Shown: positions 52,051 to 59,429 of the stretch, one piece after another
Position numbering within the stretch: position 1 is the first letter of the stretch
Layout: each line of letters opens with the position of its first letter
Source of the DNA: CAVTRI01 sp963737075
GTDB lineage: Bacteria; Actinomycetota; Acidimicrobiia; Acidimicrobiales; Palsa-688
NCBI GenBank assembly: GCA_963737075.1
Contig: CAVTRI010000001.1
Coordinates: 2,523,797-2,587,796, forward strand
DNA: 64,000 nt
Reading direction: 5' to 3'
Notes under the pieces: generated by a model
Database searches by the model: none
What the model was told of the DNA's origin: nothing
What the model saw: the letters and a program-made list of their open reading frames with translations, nothing else
Position numbers and translations under genes: made by a program

Positions 52051-53088
52051 GTGAGCGCGGCGGCCGCGTTCGCTCATCTCAACGTGGCTAATCCCGTGCT
52101 GGCGGCGCCGATGGCCGGCGGCCCTTCGACGCCGGCGCTGGTGATCGCGGCGGCGAGAGCCGGAAGCCTCGGATTCCTCGCCGGCGGTTACAAGACGGCC
52201 GATGCTCTCGTTGATGAGATCGCGGCAGTGCGCGCTGAGCAGGTGCCGTTCGGCGTCAACCTGTTCGCTCCTAATCCGGTGCCCGTCGACCCCGACGCTT
52301 TTCGCAGCTACGCGCGGCGCATCCAATCCGAGGGCGACCATTACGGTCTCGACCTGGCGGGTGCCCCGCTCGTGGAGGACGACGACCACTGGCAGGAGAA
52401 GATTGACGTTCTCCTCAGTGATCCCGTACCGGTCGTCGCCTTCACCTTCGGGATTCCCAGCGTCGACGTGATCCGGGCGCTTCGCAGAGCCGCGACCGTT
52501 GTCGTGCAAACCGTCACATCGGTCGCCGAAGCCCGCCAGGCCGCCGCCAGCGATGTCGACGTGCTCGTCGTGCAAGGTTCGCTCGCCGGTGGCCACTCAG
52601 GCACGTTGACGCCACAGCGTGTTCCCGATCCGATTCCGCTGCCCGACCTGGTCGGGCAGATCGGTCAGGAGCTCACCACATCGGTCGTGGCCGCCGGGGG
52701 CCTCGCCACGGCTGCAGACATTTCCGCAGTTCTGCGGGCCGGGGCGGACGCCGTTATGGTCGGCACGGTGCTGCTCTGTACCGACGAGAGCGGCGCCTCG
52801 CTCCCGTACAAAGCAGCGATCGCGAACAACAGTCACCTTGAAACACTCGTCACCCGTGCCTTCACCGGGCGACCCGCGAGAGCCCTTCCGAACCTGTTCA
52901 CCGATCGACATCACGCGGCGGCGCCATACGGCTACCCGGCCATTCACCACCTGACAAGCCCCCTCCGCAAAGCGGCCATGGCCGCCGGCGACACGGAGCG
53001 GATCAACGTGTGGGCGGGCTCCGGCCACCGGCACGCGACGACGGAGCATGCCGCCGACATCCTGACCCGTCTCGCAGACCACACGTAA
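52051..53088 (+). CDS. Nitronate monooxygenase
   Basis: 345 residues from GTG 52051. An FMN-binding TIM barrel: PVLAAPMAGGPSTPALVIAAARAGSLGFLAGGY at the start, VPFGVNLF, VVQGSLAGGHSGT (the catalytic His equivalent), AAGGLATAADISAVLRAGADAVMVGT (phosphate loop) and HHLTSPLRKAAMAAGD. Oxidises alkyl nitronates such as propionate 3-nitronate. After it, 53089-53251 holds no supported gene. Confidence 0.92.
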   Translation: MSAAAAFAHLNVANPVLAAPMAGGPSTPALVIAAARAGSLGFLAGGYKTADALVDEIAAVRAEQVPFGVNLFAPNPVPVDPDAFRSYARRIQSEGDHYGLDLAGAPLVEDDDHWQEKIDVLLSDPVPVVAFTFGIPSVDVIRALRRAATVVVQTVTSVAEARQAAASDVDVLVVQGSLAGGHSGTLTPQRVPDPIPLPDLVGQIGQELTTSVVAAGGLATAADISAVLRAGADAVMVGTVLLCTDESGASLPYKAAIANNSHLETLVTRAFTGRPARALPNLFTDRHHAAAPYGYPAIHHLTSPLRKAAMAAGDTERINVWAGSGHRHATTEHAADILTRLADHT

Positions 53089-53251
53089 GGAGAGCATGCC
53101 TTTTTGGCAGGCCGTCTCCACAGGTAACGGACGCCGCGATCGCCCTGGTCCTCCGCTGTGTAAAACCGGAGGCGCTCGCGGAGTTCTGCGTCTGCGACGG
53201 CGGCACCGGACCTTGAGCTGTCCAGGACGACGCCCCAAAGCGTGATGAAGA

Positions 53252-53674
53252 CTACTGGCGAGTTCCTGCAGGGGTTCGTCCGACCTCCTGCACCATCCAT
53301 CCGGTCCCGTCAGGGTCGCTGAACGAGCAGAAGGTGTTGTAGTCACGGCGGTCGGCGTCCGCCCCGGCGACCTGCGACCCGTTGTCGAAGTGGAACAACT
53401 GGCTGACGTCGACGCCCTGGCTTTCCAGTTGTGACCGGGCGACCTCGATGTCGTTGAGGACCAGGTGGAGTCCTTGCACCGATCCCGCCGCGTCCGGGTT
53501 GCGCATCAGCGCGATCTCACACTCCGATCCGGGTGGCGACACCTGGACGACGCGGAAATCGTCTCCAGCCCGGTGGTCCACGACCAGTCGCCACCCGAGC
53601 CTGTCGACATAGAAGGCCTTTGCCCGATCCTGATCGGAGACGGGTACGATCACGAGCTCCAACTTCCAGTCCAT
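53252..53674 (-). CDS. VOC-family (glyoxalase-like) protein
   Basis: 140 residues. One VOC module: LVIVPVSDQDRAKAFYVDRLGWRLVVDHRAG, VQVSPPGSECEIALM, GLHLVLNDIEVARSQLESQGVDV and FSDPDGTGWMVQEV. Similar to bleomycin-resistance/extradiol dioxygenase-like proteins of unknown substrate that are abundant in actinobacteria. Single gene, convergent with the nitronate monooxygenase gene. Confidence 0.88.
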   Translation of the reverse strand: MDWKLELVIVPVSDQDRAKAFYVDRLGWRLVVDHRAGDDFRVVQVSPPGSECEIALMRNPDAAGSVQGLHLVLNDIEVARSQLESQGVDVSQLFHFDNGSQVAGADADRRDYNTFCSFSDPDGTGWMVQEVGRTPAGTRQ

Positions 53675-53840
53675 TCTGGCCTCCTCATTCTCGAACGACC
53701 TGCTTTCGGTACTGACGTGGCCAGGTCATTGGAGTCATCGGCTGCGCCGTGCGTGAGAGCGACCACCAGGTCGAACACGCCCAGGCCGACCGAGCCGGTT
53801 GTTGCTCGCCACCGCTGTTGGCGGGATCTCACCTTCCACC

Positions 53841-54422
53841 CTAACGATTCGCACAGGTCGTCCCCACCGGCGGCGGAACAGGCTCCTCATATTGCATCGT
53901 CCATGCAGTGGAATTCAGTTTTCGAGGGTCGTTTGAGGGCAAAGAGGGATCGAGGACGACATAACCAGTAACCGGTGCCGCCGCGCTATGGGTGACTGGG
54001 CTTCCGTCTATCGACACGGTGGTCTCTATGCATGTGGCTGCGGCCTCTTGAATGGACTTCACAGTAATAATCGGATCGCCAGGCGGTGATTTCACCCTGG
54101 TGAGGTCCGTCAGCCCGGCAGAGAAAATGTTCATCTCGTGCGCGTACTGCGGGTCGTCATAGATGGCGCGCAGATCAGCCGACACGTCGGCGTTCACGTC
54201 GTGAGTGGCGACAAGCTGCCGTAGCGCGTTTCCGTAGACATGGTTGAGCTGCAGGAAGACGGCGTTCACGTAAGCGGGAGTGATGACGGGGGGAATGACG
54301 GCAAGGTTCATGGTGGCGGTCGGGGCCGAGTGGTGTCTGCCGCCGCCGCAGCCGGCTATCACCGTGGCCGCGAGCAACGCCGCCAGGACGACCTGCGTCC
54401 TCCCTCGTCTCGTGTCTCTCAT
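53841..54422 (-). CDS. Hypothetical lipoprotein
   Basis: 193 residues from ATG 54422. The signal peptide (RRGRTQVVLAALLAATVIAGC) ends in a clear lipobox VIAGC. The mature part has a helical region (YVNAVFLQLNHVYGNALRQLVATHDV, SADLRAIYDDPQYAHEMNIF) and a beta-rich end with two cysteines (ATCIETTVSIDG and TTCANR) that may pair. No family recognised. Confidence 0.75.
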   Translation of the reverse strand: MRDTRRGRTQVVLAALLAATVIAGCGGGRHHSAPTATMNLAVIPPVITPAYVNAVFLQLNHVYGNALRQLVATHDVNADVSADLRAIYDDPQYAHEMNIFSAGLTDLTRVKSPPGDPIITVKSIQEAAATCIETTVSIDGSPVTHSAAAPVTGYVVLDPSLPSNDPRKLNSTAWTMQYEEPVPPPVGTTCANR

Positions 54423-54813
54423 GGCTTCTCGATTACTCTGGCCCATTTGTGCGCGCGAGCGCAAGCGGAAGATGGCTGCCCGCGATGGCTGACGCCGTCA
54501 TGGCCGGCGACGACCCGTATGCGCTCACCAGCCATTGGATGGTGAGAAGCAGGAGACGGGCCTAGGTTGCGTCGCCGTCACGGCAACCCTGGGTTACCGG
54601 CATTGTCGCCCCCGTACGGGGCCTCATTCGGCCCAGAAATACGCCAGGCGCGCACTTCAGTCCGTAAATGCTCACCCGCAACAGCGATGTGGTTACGTAA
54701 GTGCCGCTCTCGGCAAGGGCGATTTTACCAGCCAAAGACCGCCGCGAAGAAAGCCAGCGGATCCCCGGGCCAGACCGAGGAGATGCTGTGCCAGGCGGCT
54801 CGCCGTCGTCGTG
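54423..54813. other. Gap without a supported gene
   Basis: 391 bp between the lipoprotein start and tRNA-Arg. Open frames on the plus strand have no ribosome site or recognisable motif. The part next to 54422 presumably carries the lipoprotein promoter. I found no repeat or hairpin strong enough to call. Confidence 0.4.
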
Positions 54814-54887
54814 CGCCCCCGGCAGGACTCGAACCTGCGACCCGCCGCTTAGAAGGCGGCCGCTCTATCCAGCTGAGCTACGGAGGC
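54814..54887 (-). tRNA. tRNA-Arg (TCT anticodon)
   Basis: 74 nt on the minus strand: acceptor GCCTCCG pairs with CGGGGGC (one G-U), D-arm GCTCAGCTGGATAGAGC, anticodon loop CTTCTAA with TCT, T-arm GCAGGTTCGAGTCCTGC. The 3' CCA is not encoded. Confidence 0.96.
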
Positions 54888-54969
54888 GAGAAGGGTCCGA
54901 GGCGATCCTATCCCGGTCGCCCACAAGGCTGGCCTTCGGTCCTTTGCGCGACCCGGACTGTCCACGCAA

Positions 54970-55905
54970 TCAGCTCGCCAAGAGGTCGTGCGCCCCGGTC
55001 TCCACCGATGGATGCCGCAGCTTCGCGAGCGCAGACCGCTCTATCTGGCGGATCCGCTCTCGCGTGAGATTGAGGGCGCTTCCGACTTCCTCGAGCGTCC
55101 GAGGGTCGCCCTGGTCGAGCCCGTACCGCAGCCGCAGGATCTCCCGCTCACGTTCCTCGAGGGGTGCGAGCAGCTTCTTCACCTCCTGAGCGAGCATCGC
55201 CTCGGCGACGATGTCGAACGGCGTCGACGCCGACAGGTCGGCTACCACGTCGGCCAACTCGGTGTCGCCATCCGAACCGATCGGGGTCTCCAGGCTCACG
55301 GGGTCGGACCCGTATCGCAGCAGCTCCGAGACCTGATCCTGGGGCAGCCGTACGGCGTCGGCCAGCTCCGCCAGCGTCGGCAGGCGCCCCAGCTCGCCCT
55401 CCATGTGCGCCCGGGTGCGCAGCAGGCGGCGGATCCGGTCGCCGGCATGCACGGGGAGGCGGATGGTACGGGCGCTGTTGTCGATGCCGCGGCCGATGGA
55501 CTGCCGAATCCACCAGGTGGCGTAGGTCGAGAACTTGAACCCTTTTCGCCAGTCAAACTTCTCGACCGCGTGGATCAGCCCCAGGTTGCCCTCCTGGACC
55601 AGATCGAGGAGGGGCATCTCCGGCGTCTGATACTTCTTGGCTATCGACACGACCAACCGCAGGTTGGCGTTGATGAAGGTCTCGACCGCCCGATCGCCAT
55701 CGCGGACGATGCGCCGGAGTTGGCGTTGCCGCGCCGGACTGAGGTCTTTGTCCGTCTCCAAACGGGCTCTGGCGTCGCGGCCGTCCTCCATCAGCTGCGA
55801 CAGCCGCACCTCCTCATCCTTCGTCAGCAGAGGGTACCGTCCGATGCCATCCAGATACAGACGAACCAGGTCCTGGTCGCCCGCTTCCGTCCGCACCTTC
55901 GCCAT
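54970..55905 (-). CDS. RNA polymerase sigma-70 factor (group 1/2, SigA/SigB-like)
   Basis: About 311 residues from ATG 55905 (an ATG at 55926 is also possible). Region 1.2 has DLVRLYLDGIGRYPLLTKDEE. Region 2 has NLRLVVSIAKKYQ, PLLDLVQEGNLGLIHAVEKFDWRKGFKFSTYATWWIRQSI. Region 3 is present, and region 4 has LRYGLDQGDPRTLEEVGSALNLTRERIRQIE. It lacks region 1.1 and is short, so a group 2 (non-essential, HrdB-like) factor is more likely than the primary sigma. Lies between tRNA-Arg and tRNA-His. Confidence 0.94.
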   Translation of the reverse strand: MAKVRTEAGDQDLVRLYLDGIGRYPLLTKDEEVRLSQLMEDGRDARARLETDKDLSPARQRQLRRIVRDGDRAVETFINANLRLVVSIAKKYQTPEMPLLDLVQEGNLGLIHAVEKFDWRKGFKFSTYATWWIRQSIGRGIDNSARTIRLPVHAGDRIRRLLRTRAHMEGELGRLPTLAELADAVRLPQDQVSELLRYGSDPVSLETPIGSDGDTELADVVADLSASTPFDIVAEAMLAQEVKKLLAPLEEREREILRLRYGLDQGDPRTLEEVGSALNLTRERIRQIERSALAKLRHPSVETGAHDLLAS

Positions 55906-56013
55906 CGACTCGCCTCGTCTCGACATCGTCAGCTCACTCCCGACACCCTGCTTAACGCTTCTGTCGGTGCCGGTATGCCCGCCGGGCGGTTGTGCCAGAC
56001 TAGGAGCTCCCGC

Positions 56014-56091
56014 GGTGGCCGTAGCTCAGTTGGTTAGAGCGCCAGGTTGTGGCCCTGGAGGTCGGGGGTTCAAGTCCCCTCGGTCACCCCA
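56014..56091 (+). tRNA. tRNA-His (GTG anticodon)
   Basis: Includes the G-1 (56014) that pairs with C73, acceptor GTGGCCG/CGGTCAC, anticodon loop TTGTGGC with GTG, T-arm GGGGGTTCAAGTCCCCT and an encoded CCA at 56089-56091. Confidence 0.96.
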
Positions 56092-56094
56092 CCA

Positions 56095-56169
56095 GCGCCT
56101 CTAGCTCAACGGCAGAGCAACGGACTCTTAATCCGCAGGTTGGGGGTTCGAATCCCCCGGGGCGCACCA
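56095..56169 (+). tRNA. tRNA-Lys (CTT anticodon)
   Basis: Acceptor GCGCCTC pairs with GGGGCGC (one U-G), anticodon loop CTCTTAA with CTT, T-arm GGGGGTTCGAATCCCCC, encoded CCA at 56167-56169. Starts three bases after tRNA-His. Its 3' end is duplicated directly downstream. Confidence 0.96.
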
Positions 56170-56181
56170 TGGGGCGCACCA
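56159..56181 (+). repeat. Tandem duplication of the tRNA-Lys 3' end
   Basis: GGGGCGCACCA occurs as the tRNA 3' end (56159-56169) and again at 56171-56181, one base apart. A displaced copy of a tRNA 3' end is the mark left by site-specific integration or imprecise excision at a tRNA gene. Mobile-element debris follows within 60 bp. Confidence 0.7.
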
Positions 56182-56242
56182 CAAAGGTGCACTTGAGAGG
56201 CCACCTCCGAGGGTTGTCACACCCTTCCATTACGCTCCACCC

Positions 56243-56441
56243 AACAACTGGAGGCGCGAGGCCACCAAGGCCGTCGCCGACTCCATCCTCGTCGCCGCCT
56301 ACCACATCCTCGCCCACGGGGTCGCCTACCACGACCTCGGCCCCGACTGGTTCGACCATCGCCGGCCCGAGCACCGCACCCGCCAGCTCGTCCACCAACT
56401 CGACACCCTCGGCTACCACGTCCAGCTAGCACCCCTGGCTA
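56243..56441 (+). pseudogene. IS110-family transposase, C-terminal remnant
   Basis: One frame encodes NNWRREATKAVADSILVAAY, then HILAHGVAYHDLGPDWFDHR and RPEHRTRQLVHQLDTLGYHV, the characteristic end of IS110/IS116 transposases. The rest of the gene is absent: upstream sequence leads straight to tRNA-Lys. The remnant is interrupted by IS copy 2 within its final codons. Removing the IS gives ...LAPLAS and a TGA, a normal family ending. The 165 bp after the IS (57692-57856) may be the old IS110 3' flank. Confidence 0.8.
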
Positions 56442-57689
56442 GTCCCGCGTCCGGGAACGTTTGCCTGGTAGATCCACCATCGGCGAGGTAGGGCCGGTCA
56501 CGCTGATCGGACATGTTGGTGTCCGATCGGAGGTGATGGTGGCTCGGGAAGGTTTGCGGGTCCGGGAGGTCTCGAATGAAGAGGGCAACCGGCTGCTTCG
56601 TATCGTCCGGCGGTCGTCGGGTTCGGTGGTTACTTGGCGGCGGGCGCAGATGGTGCTGTTGTCGGTGCAGGGAATGGACGTGTCTGGTATTGCCAAGGTG
56701 ACTTTCACCAGTGCCGACCGGGTGCGCGAAGTGATCAACAACTTCAACGCTGATGGCTTCGATTCGCTCTATCCGAAGTACGCCGGTGGCCGTCCGCCGA
56801 CATTTACGCTGCCGCAACGCCAGGCGATCAAGAAGATCGCCTTGTCCCGTCCCGGCGACCACGGTCTGCCGTTCTCGACCTGGAGCCTGGCCAAGCTGGC
56901 TGAGTTCTTGGTGGCCGAGGGGGTGGTCGACGACATCTCCCACGAGGGGCTCCGGCTGGTCCTGCGTGACGAGGAGGTGTCCTTTCAAGCGGTGAAGACC
57001 TGGAAGCAGTCCACCGACTCCGACTTCGAGGCGAAGAAGAACCGTGTCCTCGAGCTGTACGACATCGCCGAGGGCAAGGCGACCCCTGGGCCAGGCGACC
57101 CACCGGTGGTGTTCTCGATGGACGAGTTCGGCCCGCTCAATCTGCTGCCCCGGCCCGGAAAGCAGTGGGCGCCGGTGGTGCGGCGAGGATCGAAGGGCTC
57201 AACCTCGGCCCCGCGGCGGCGTCGGAACCGGGCCACCTACAAGCGCACCAAGGGTGTGCGGCATTTGCTCGCCGCGCTGGACATGAACCGGGACCACCTT
57301 TACGGTCACATCAAGACCACGAAGAACCGGACCAAGTTCTTGGAGTTCTGCCGTTACCTGCGCAGCCTCTACCCGCCCGAGGTGCGCATCGCGATCGTGA
57401 TGGACAACTTCACTCCGCATCTTTCGACCAAGAAAGACAGTCGGGTCGGTGACTGGGCGGCCGCGAACAACGCCGAGCTGGCCTATGTGCCGACCAACGC
57501 CAGCTTCCTCAATCGCATCGAATGTCACTTCACCGCGCTGCGCTACTTCGCTCTCAACGGCACCGACCATCAAAGCCATGAGGAGCAGAACTCGATGATC
57601 CGCCGCTACATCGCCTGGCGCAACCGCCACAAGGACCATGAAGCACTTCGTGCTGTTTCAAAGCGCGCAAAGGTTGCTTGATGCGGCAC
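56442..57689 (+). mobile_element. IS630-like insertion sequence, copy 2 (1248 bp)
   Basis: Flanked by TA at 56440-56441 and 57690-57691. Same length as copy 1 (49043-50290) and inverted relative to it. The left terminus reads GTCCCGC where copy 1 has GTGCCGC, the only difference I noticed when comparing the two. The right terminus matches copy 1. The change sits in the outermost terminal repeat and could lower mobility. Confidence 0.93.
56536..57681 (+). CDS. IS630-family transposase
   Basis: 381 residues from ATG 56536, identical in sequence to the transposase of copy 1 (DDE residues in FSMDEFGPL, IVMDNFTPH and FLNRIECHF). Identity between the copies means recent transposition or gene conversion. 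Confidence 0.93.
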   Translation: MVAREGLRVREVSNEEGNRLLRIVRRSSGSVVTWRRAQMVLLSVQGMDVSGIAKVTFTSADRVREVINNFNADGFDSLYPKYAGGRPPTFTLPQRQAIKKIALSRPGDHGLPFSTWSLAKLAEFLVAEGVVDDISHEGLRLVLRDEEVSFQAVKTWKQSTDSDFEAKKNRVLELYDIAEGKATPGPGDPPVVFSMDEFGPLNLLPRPGKQWAPVVRRGSKGSTSAPRRRRNRATYKRTKGVRHLLAALDMNRDHLYGHIKTTKNRTKFLEFCRYLRSLYPPEVRIAIVMDNFTPHLSTKKDSRVGDWAAANNAELAYVPTNASFLNRIECHFTALRYFALNGTDHQSHEEQNSMIRRYIAWRNRHKDHEALRAVSKRAKVA

Positions 57690-57856
57690 TAGCTGACCAC
57701 CCGGCCGGCCAACACACTCGGGCCCCTCCCAGCTCACCCGCGCCCCTGCCCCGTGCCAGCTCACGAAATTTCACCTCATAGGTCGAGCGTCCCGGGTTGC
57801 GGTTACCGGCGGGCGGCCGATCCTCTGACGTAGCTTTCCCGCGCGGCGCGGCCCCG

Positions 57857-58855
57857 CTAACGCCGGCCTTCGCGACGGTGCATCTCAGCAAGCTCAGCCA
57901 AGGCCTTCCGGTCGATGTCGTGCTCGGCGGCGACAGCGAGGATGCATGCTGTCTTGGTTCGGAGGGTAGCGGTTCTCCGACCACCCTCCAGCAAGGCGCG
58001 CTCGCCGAAGACCGCACCCGGTCCGATGTCGCCCAGCGCGACCCCCTCCACAGCGACGCTGACCATGCCGTCTAGCAGAAGGAAGATCTCCTCGCCCGCC
58101 TCGCCTTGCTCGAACAGCCTGGACCCCGCTGCCACCCTCCGAATGGCCGGCTTCGCCCCCCCGTGCATGATCCGCGTCGCCAACTCTCTCTCGAGGACCG
58201 TCTCCGCCATCGTCACTAGAGGAGCCGAGTCCTCCTCCCCCCAAGGCGTATGGCGCCCGAAGGATCCGCGCTTCCATTCCTCGAACGACGCCAGCCCGGT
58301 CTTGGCGACGAGGGCACCGGAGTTGTCGTAGATCCAGTGGCGAGGGAACGGGCTGGCCCCGGTCACCTCGTAACGGCTCGAGCCGTCGACCCCGATGGTC
58401 AACTCGAGCGTCGTCCATACTGTGGGCGCCGCCCATCGGACGTGCGGACCGCCGCTGACGCGTCGAGGAAGGGGCAGCCCTGTGCGGCCTCCGGTCGTTT
58501 GCCGAAATCGCGCCTCGGTCTGCCCGACCATTGGGGTCGTCTGTACGTCGGGGAACGGCGTCGGCATGACGACCATTGATGCTTTGGTGCCGAGCACGAT
58601 CCTGGTGGGGCAGATGTAGCCTCTGCCGAGGTGAGCGGCGGCGACGATCCGATCGTCCTCGACCTCTATGGATCCCTTGAGGTGATTGCACAATCGGAAT
58701 TGCGATCTGGCGTGAAGGAGTTCCACGTTCTCGAGGACATCCGGGGGCGGTTCGTCGTAGTGCATGGCGCCGACCGAGAACGGCGCCTTGACGACGCCGA
58801 CGATCGTCTCGGATGGGATCCAGGAGATCGACGTGACCGAGGCCTCGATCCGCAT
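57857..58855 (-). CDS. Cyclic-nucleotide-binding-domain protein with uncharacterised N-terminus
   Basis: 332 residues from ATG 58855, preceded by GGAAGGAG. The C-terminal third (from about 225) is a cNMP-binding domain: RVAAGSRLFEQGEAGEEIFLLLDG and the phosphate-binding cassette PGAVFGERALLEGGRRTATL, with the Glu and Arg expected for ligand contact. The first 220 residues (SVTSISWIPSETIVGVVKAPF, WTTLELTIGVDGSSRYEVTG, PRHWIYDNSGALVAKTGL) match nothing I know. There is no helix-turn-helix or membrane segment. Divergent from the 137-residue gene. A regulator with a cyclase-like domain lies 0.6 kb away. Confidence 0.85.
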   Translation of the reverse strand: MRIEASVTSISWIPSETIVGVVKAPFSVGAMHYDEPPPDVLENVELLHARSQFRLCNHLKGSIEVEDDRIVAAAHLGRGYICPTRIVLGTKASMVVMPTPFPDVQTTPMVGQTEARFRQTTGGRTGLPLPRRVSGGPHVRWAAPTVWTTLELTIGVDGSSRYEVTGASPFPRHWIYDNSGALVAKTGLASFEEWKRGSFGRHTPWGEEDSAPLVTMAETVLERELATRIMHGGAKPAIRRVAAGSRLFEQGEAGEEIFLLLDGMVSVAVEGVALGDIGPGAVFGERALLEGGRRTATLRTKTACILAVAAEHDIDRKALAELAEMHRREGRR

Positions 58856-59001
58856 AGGGCTCCTTCCGGCGAAGGGATTTCTTTTCTTAGCCAGCGTAGG
58901 CGATGGACGGGGCACCGTCCGCTTGGACGCGGAGTTATCATCATTCTCGTATCCCGAGTGGCTTTCGCCGACGGTTGACCCAGTCCGAGGAGGGCAGCGC
59001 C

Positions 59002-59415
59002 ATGGTCATGCCAGAGATGCACCCGCTTCCTTGGGGGAAGCAACGGATGAGCTGGGGGGTCACGGTGAACCCCCATTTTACGAAAGAGGTGATGCTGCAC
59101 GAGCGCTCCCGCTACATCGAGGCCTTGAACATTCCGAACGTAACCCTACTGTCGTTCCTGGAGGCGATCGGCGTACTCCCCGCCGATAGCGGAGGTGGCT
59201 CGGAGCGGGCCTTTGAGGCGACCCTGGCTGGGTGGCCTGAAGACCAGCAGCAGACCGTTCTCACCGCGATCAGGTGGGCGCTGAATCAGCATTCGGGCAT
59301 CGTGTTTTATTACCTGGAAACTGATCAGACCAGCTACAAGGTGATGCTACCTCTTGCCTGGGACGGTGACTATCTTCCGATTGGGATGGCCAAACGTCCC
59401 GGAAGTGGAGGATAG
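59002..59415 (+). CDS. Hypothetical protein
   Basis: 137 residues from ATG 59002, with AGGAGGG about nine bases upstream. The frame is open further upstream, but only this start has a ribosome site. Mixed alpha/beta, no membrane segment: WGVTVNPHFTKEVMLHERSRYIEAL, a central helix (EDQQQTVLTAIRWALNQH) and a final beta hairpin (IVFYYLETDQTSYKVMLPLAWDGDY). No family recognised. Divergent from the cNMP-binding gene and convergent with the large regulator (14 bp). Confidence 0.7.
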   Translation: MVMPEMHPLPWGKQRMSWGVTVNPHFTKEVMLHERSRYIEALNIPNVTLLSFLEAIGVLPADSGGGSERAFEATLAGWPEDQQQTVLTAIRWALNQHSGIVFYYLETDQTSYKVMLPLAWDGDYLPIGMAKRPGSGG

Positions 59416-59429
59416 GCGCGCGATGACGC

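Noticed and set aside
53089..53251. Possible gene fragment between nitronate monooxygenase and VOC genes
   Set aside because: Both strands have short frames with reasonable codon use (for example IALVLRCVKPEALAEF), but none has a start signal or recognisable domain.
49043..57689. Composite transposon formed by the two IS630-like copies
   Set aside because: Each copy has its own TA pair, and the flanks of copy 1 rebuild a host gene and those of copy 2 an IS110 end. The copies therefore inserted independently, and the tRNAs and sigma factor between them look like core genes.
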